From the NCBI RefSeq assembly GCF_000620505.1, contig NZ_JIBC01000007.1, forward strand, positions 186,001 through 250,000: 64,000 nt of DNA, read 5' to 3'. This DNA is from Sulfitobacter sp. 20_GPM-1509m. Its GTDB lineage: Bacteria > Pseudomonadota > Alphaproteobacteria > Rhodobacterales > Rhodobacteraceae. Shown one piece after another: positions 63,668 to 64,000 of the stretch (position 1 is its first letter; each line of letters starts with the position of its first letter). A model generated the notes under the pieces. It ran no database searches and was not told where the DNA came from. It was given only the letters and a program-made list of their open reading frames with translations. The position numbers were made by a program, and so were the translations under genes.

Positions 63668-64000
63668 ATGTCCCGCGAATTCCGCCAGCCCGTCTATGCG
63701 CCGCCCAAAGGGTCCGCCGACCTTCTGTTGATCCGTCACGGTGAAAGCGCGCCGGCACGCGAGGGCGTGCATTTCGACACGGTCGACGGGCACGGCGATC
63801 CGCATCTGCATCCGCAAGGGCACAAACAGGCCGAGCGTGTGGGCGAACGGCTGAAAGGCAATCCGATCCGCCAGATTTACGTGACCAAGCTGACCCGCAC
63901 GCAACAGACGGCGGCCCCGCTGGCGCAGCATCTGGGCCTGACGCCGCAGCAAAACCCCGACCTGCATGAGGTGCATCTGGGCGACTGGGACGGCGGCCTG
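63668..64000 (+). CDS. Histidine phosphatase family protein (partial, runs off the window)
   Basis: The first 111 residues are visible: LLLIRHGESAPAREG gives the catalytic RHG motif, and HPQGHKQAERVGERLKG and VTKLTRTQQTAAPLAQHLG follow the branch-2/phosphoglycerate-mutase-like pattern. The C-terminal catalytic histidine is beyond the window end. AGAAAGG precedes the ATG. Confidence 0.88.
   Translation, partial: MSREFRQPVYAPPKGSADLLLIRHGESAPAREGVHFDTVDGHGDPHLHPQGHKQAERVGERLKGNPIRQIYVTKLTRTQQTAAPLAQHLGLTPQQNPDLHEVHLGDWDGGL

Overview
The window reads as a chromosomal segment of an alphaproteobacterium of the order Rhodobacterales, most likely the Roseobacter group. The reasons are the circularly permuted alphaproteobacterial tmRNA gene, the trgA-trgB-cysK tellurite locus first described in Rhodobacter, acrylyl-CoA reductase AcuI, ChpT of the CtrA phosphorelay, OlsBA ornithine-lipid synthesis, an L21 protein with a long C-terminal extension, and a Roseobacter-type order rplU-rpmA-GNAT-obgE-proB-proA. 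The genus cannot be fixed from the sequence alone.

Layout. 1-3200: tmRNA (minus strand), a small DUF4345-like membrane protein, a DinB-like protein, and the overlapping pair acuI-HIT. 3200-6870: two tandem BCCT (betaine/choline/carnitine-type) transporters, each followed by a clear hairpin terminator. 6950-16950: a class V aminotransferase-like protein, photolyase, cyclopropane fatty acid synthase, trgA-trgB-cysK, a large MscS-type channel, an AlaX editing protein and tRNA-Ser(GGA). 17000-18100: a scar made of two truncated, unrelated gene ends lying head to head. 18269-28876: an accessory-looking cluster, which is the most interesting part of the window. It holds a divergent AraC-type regulator and a tightly overlapped operon for a sugar-type (CUT2) ABC importer, one of whose permeases is fused to a strictosidine-synthase/SMP-30-like beta-propeller. 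A second, degenerate-looking propeller, an acyl-CoA synthetase and an enoyl-CoA hydratase family enzyme follow. I read this as uptake, then hydrolysis of a lactone or ester, then CoA activation of an unknown compound.

29300-34904: an amidohydrolase and a Pot-type spermidine/putrescine-like ABC importer. 35340-40973: a chemotaxis operon (STAS, CheY, CheA, CheW, CheR, CheY, and a small unknown protein) facing cheD, with no cheB. 41241-43596: a cobalamin/tetrahydrofolate one-carbon cluster. 43863-49468: Ppx/GppA, RlmE, two related Cache-like proteins, tRNA-Ser(CGA) and two tandem DUF2059 proteins. 49652-60417: housekeeping genes (L21, L27, Obg, ProB, ProA, ChpT, OlsB, OlsA, S2, EF-Ts) and a Tat-exported metallo-beta-lactamase-fold protein. 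60418-64000: a possible structured small RNA, a LuxR-type regulator, AroQ, a MaoC-like hydratase, a zinc-independent MDR oxidoreductase, and the start of a histidine phosphatase cut off by the window edge.

No CRISPR array, complete insertion sequence, prophage or rRNA operon was seen.
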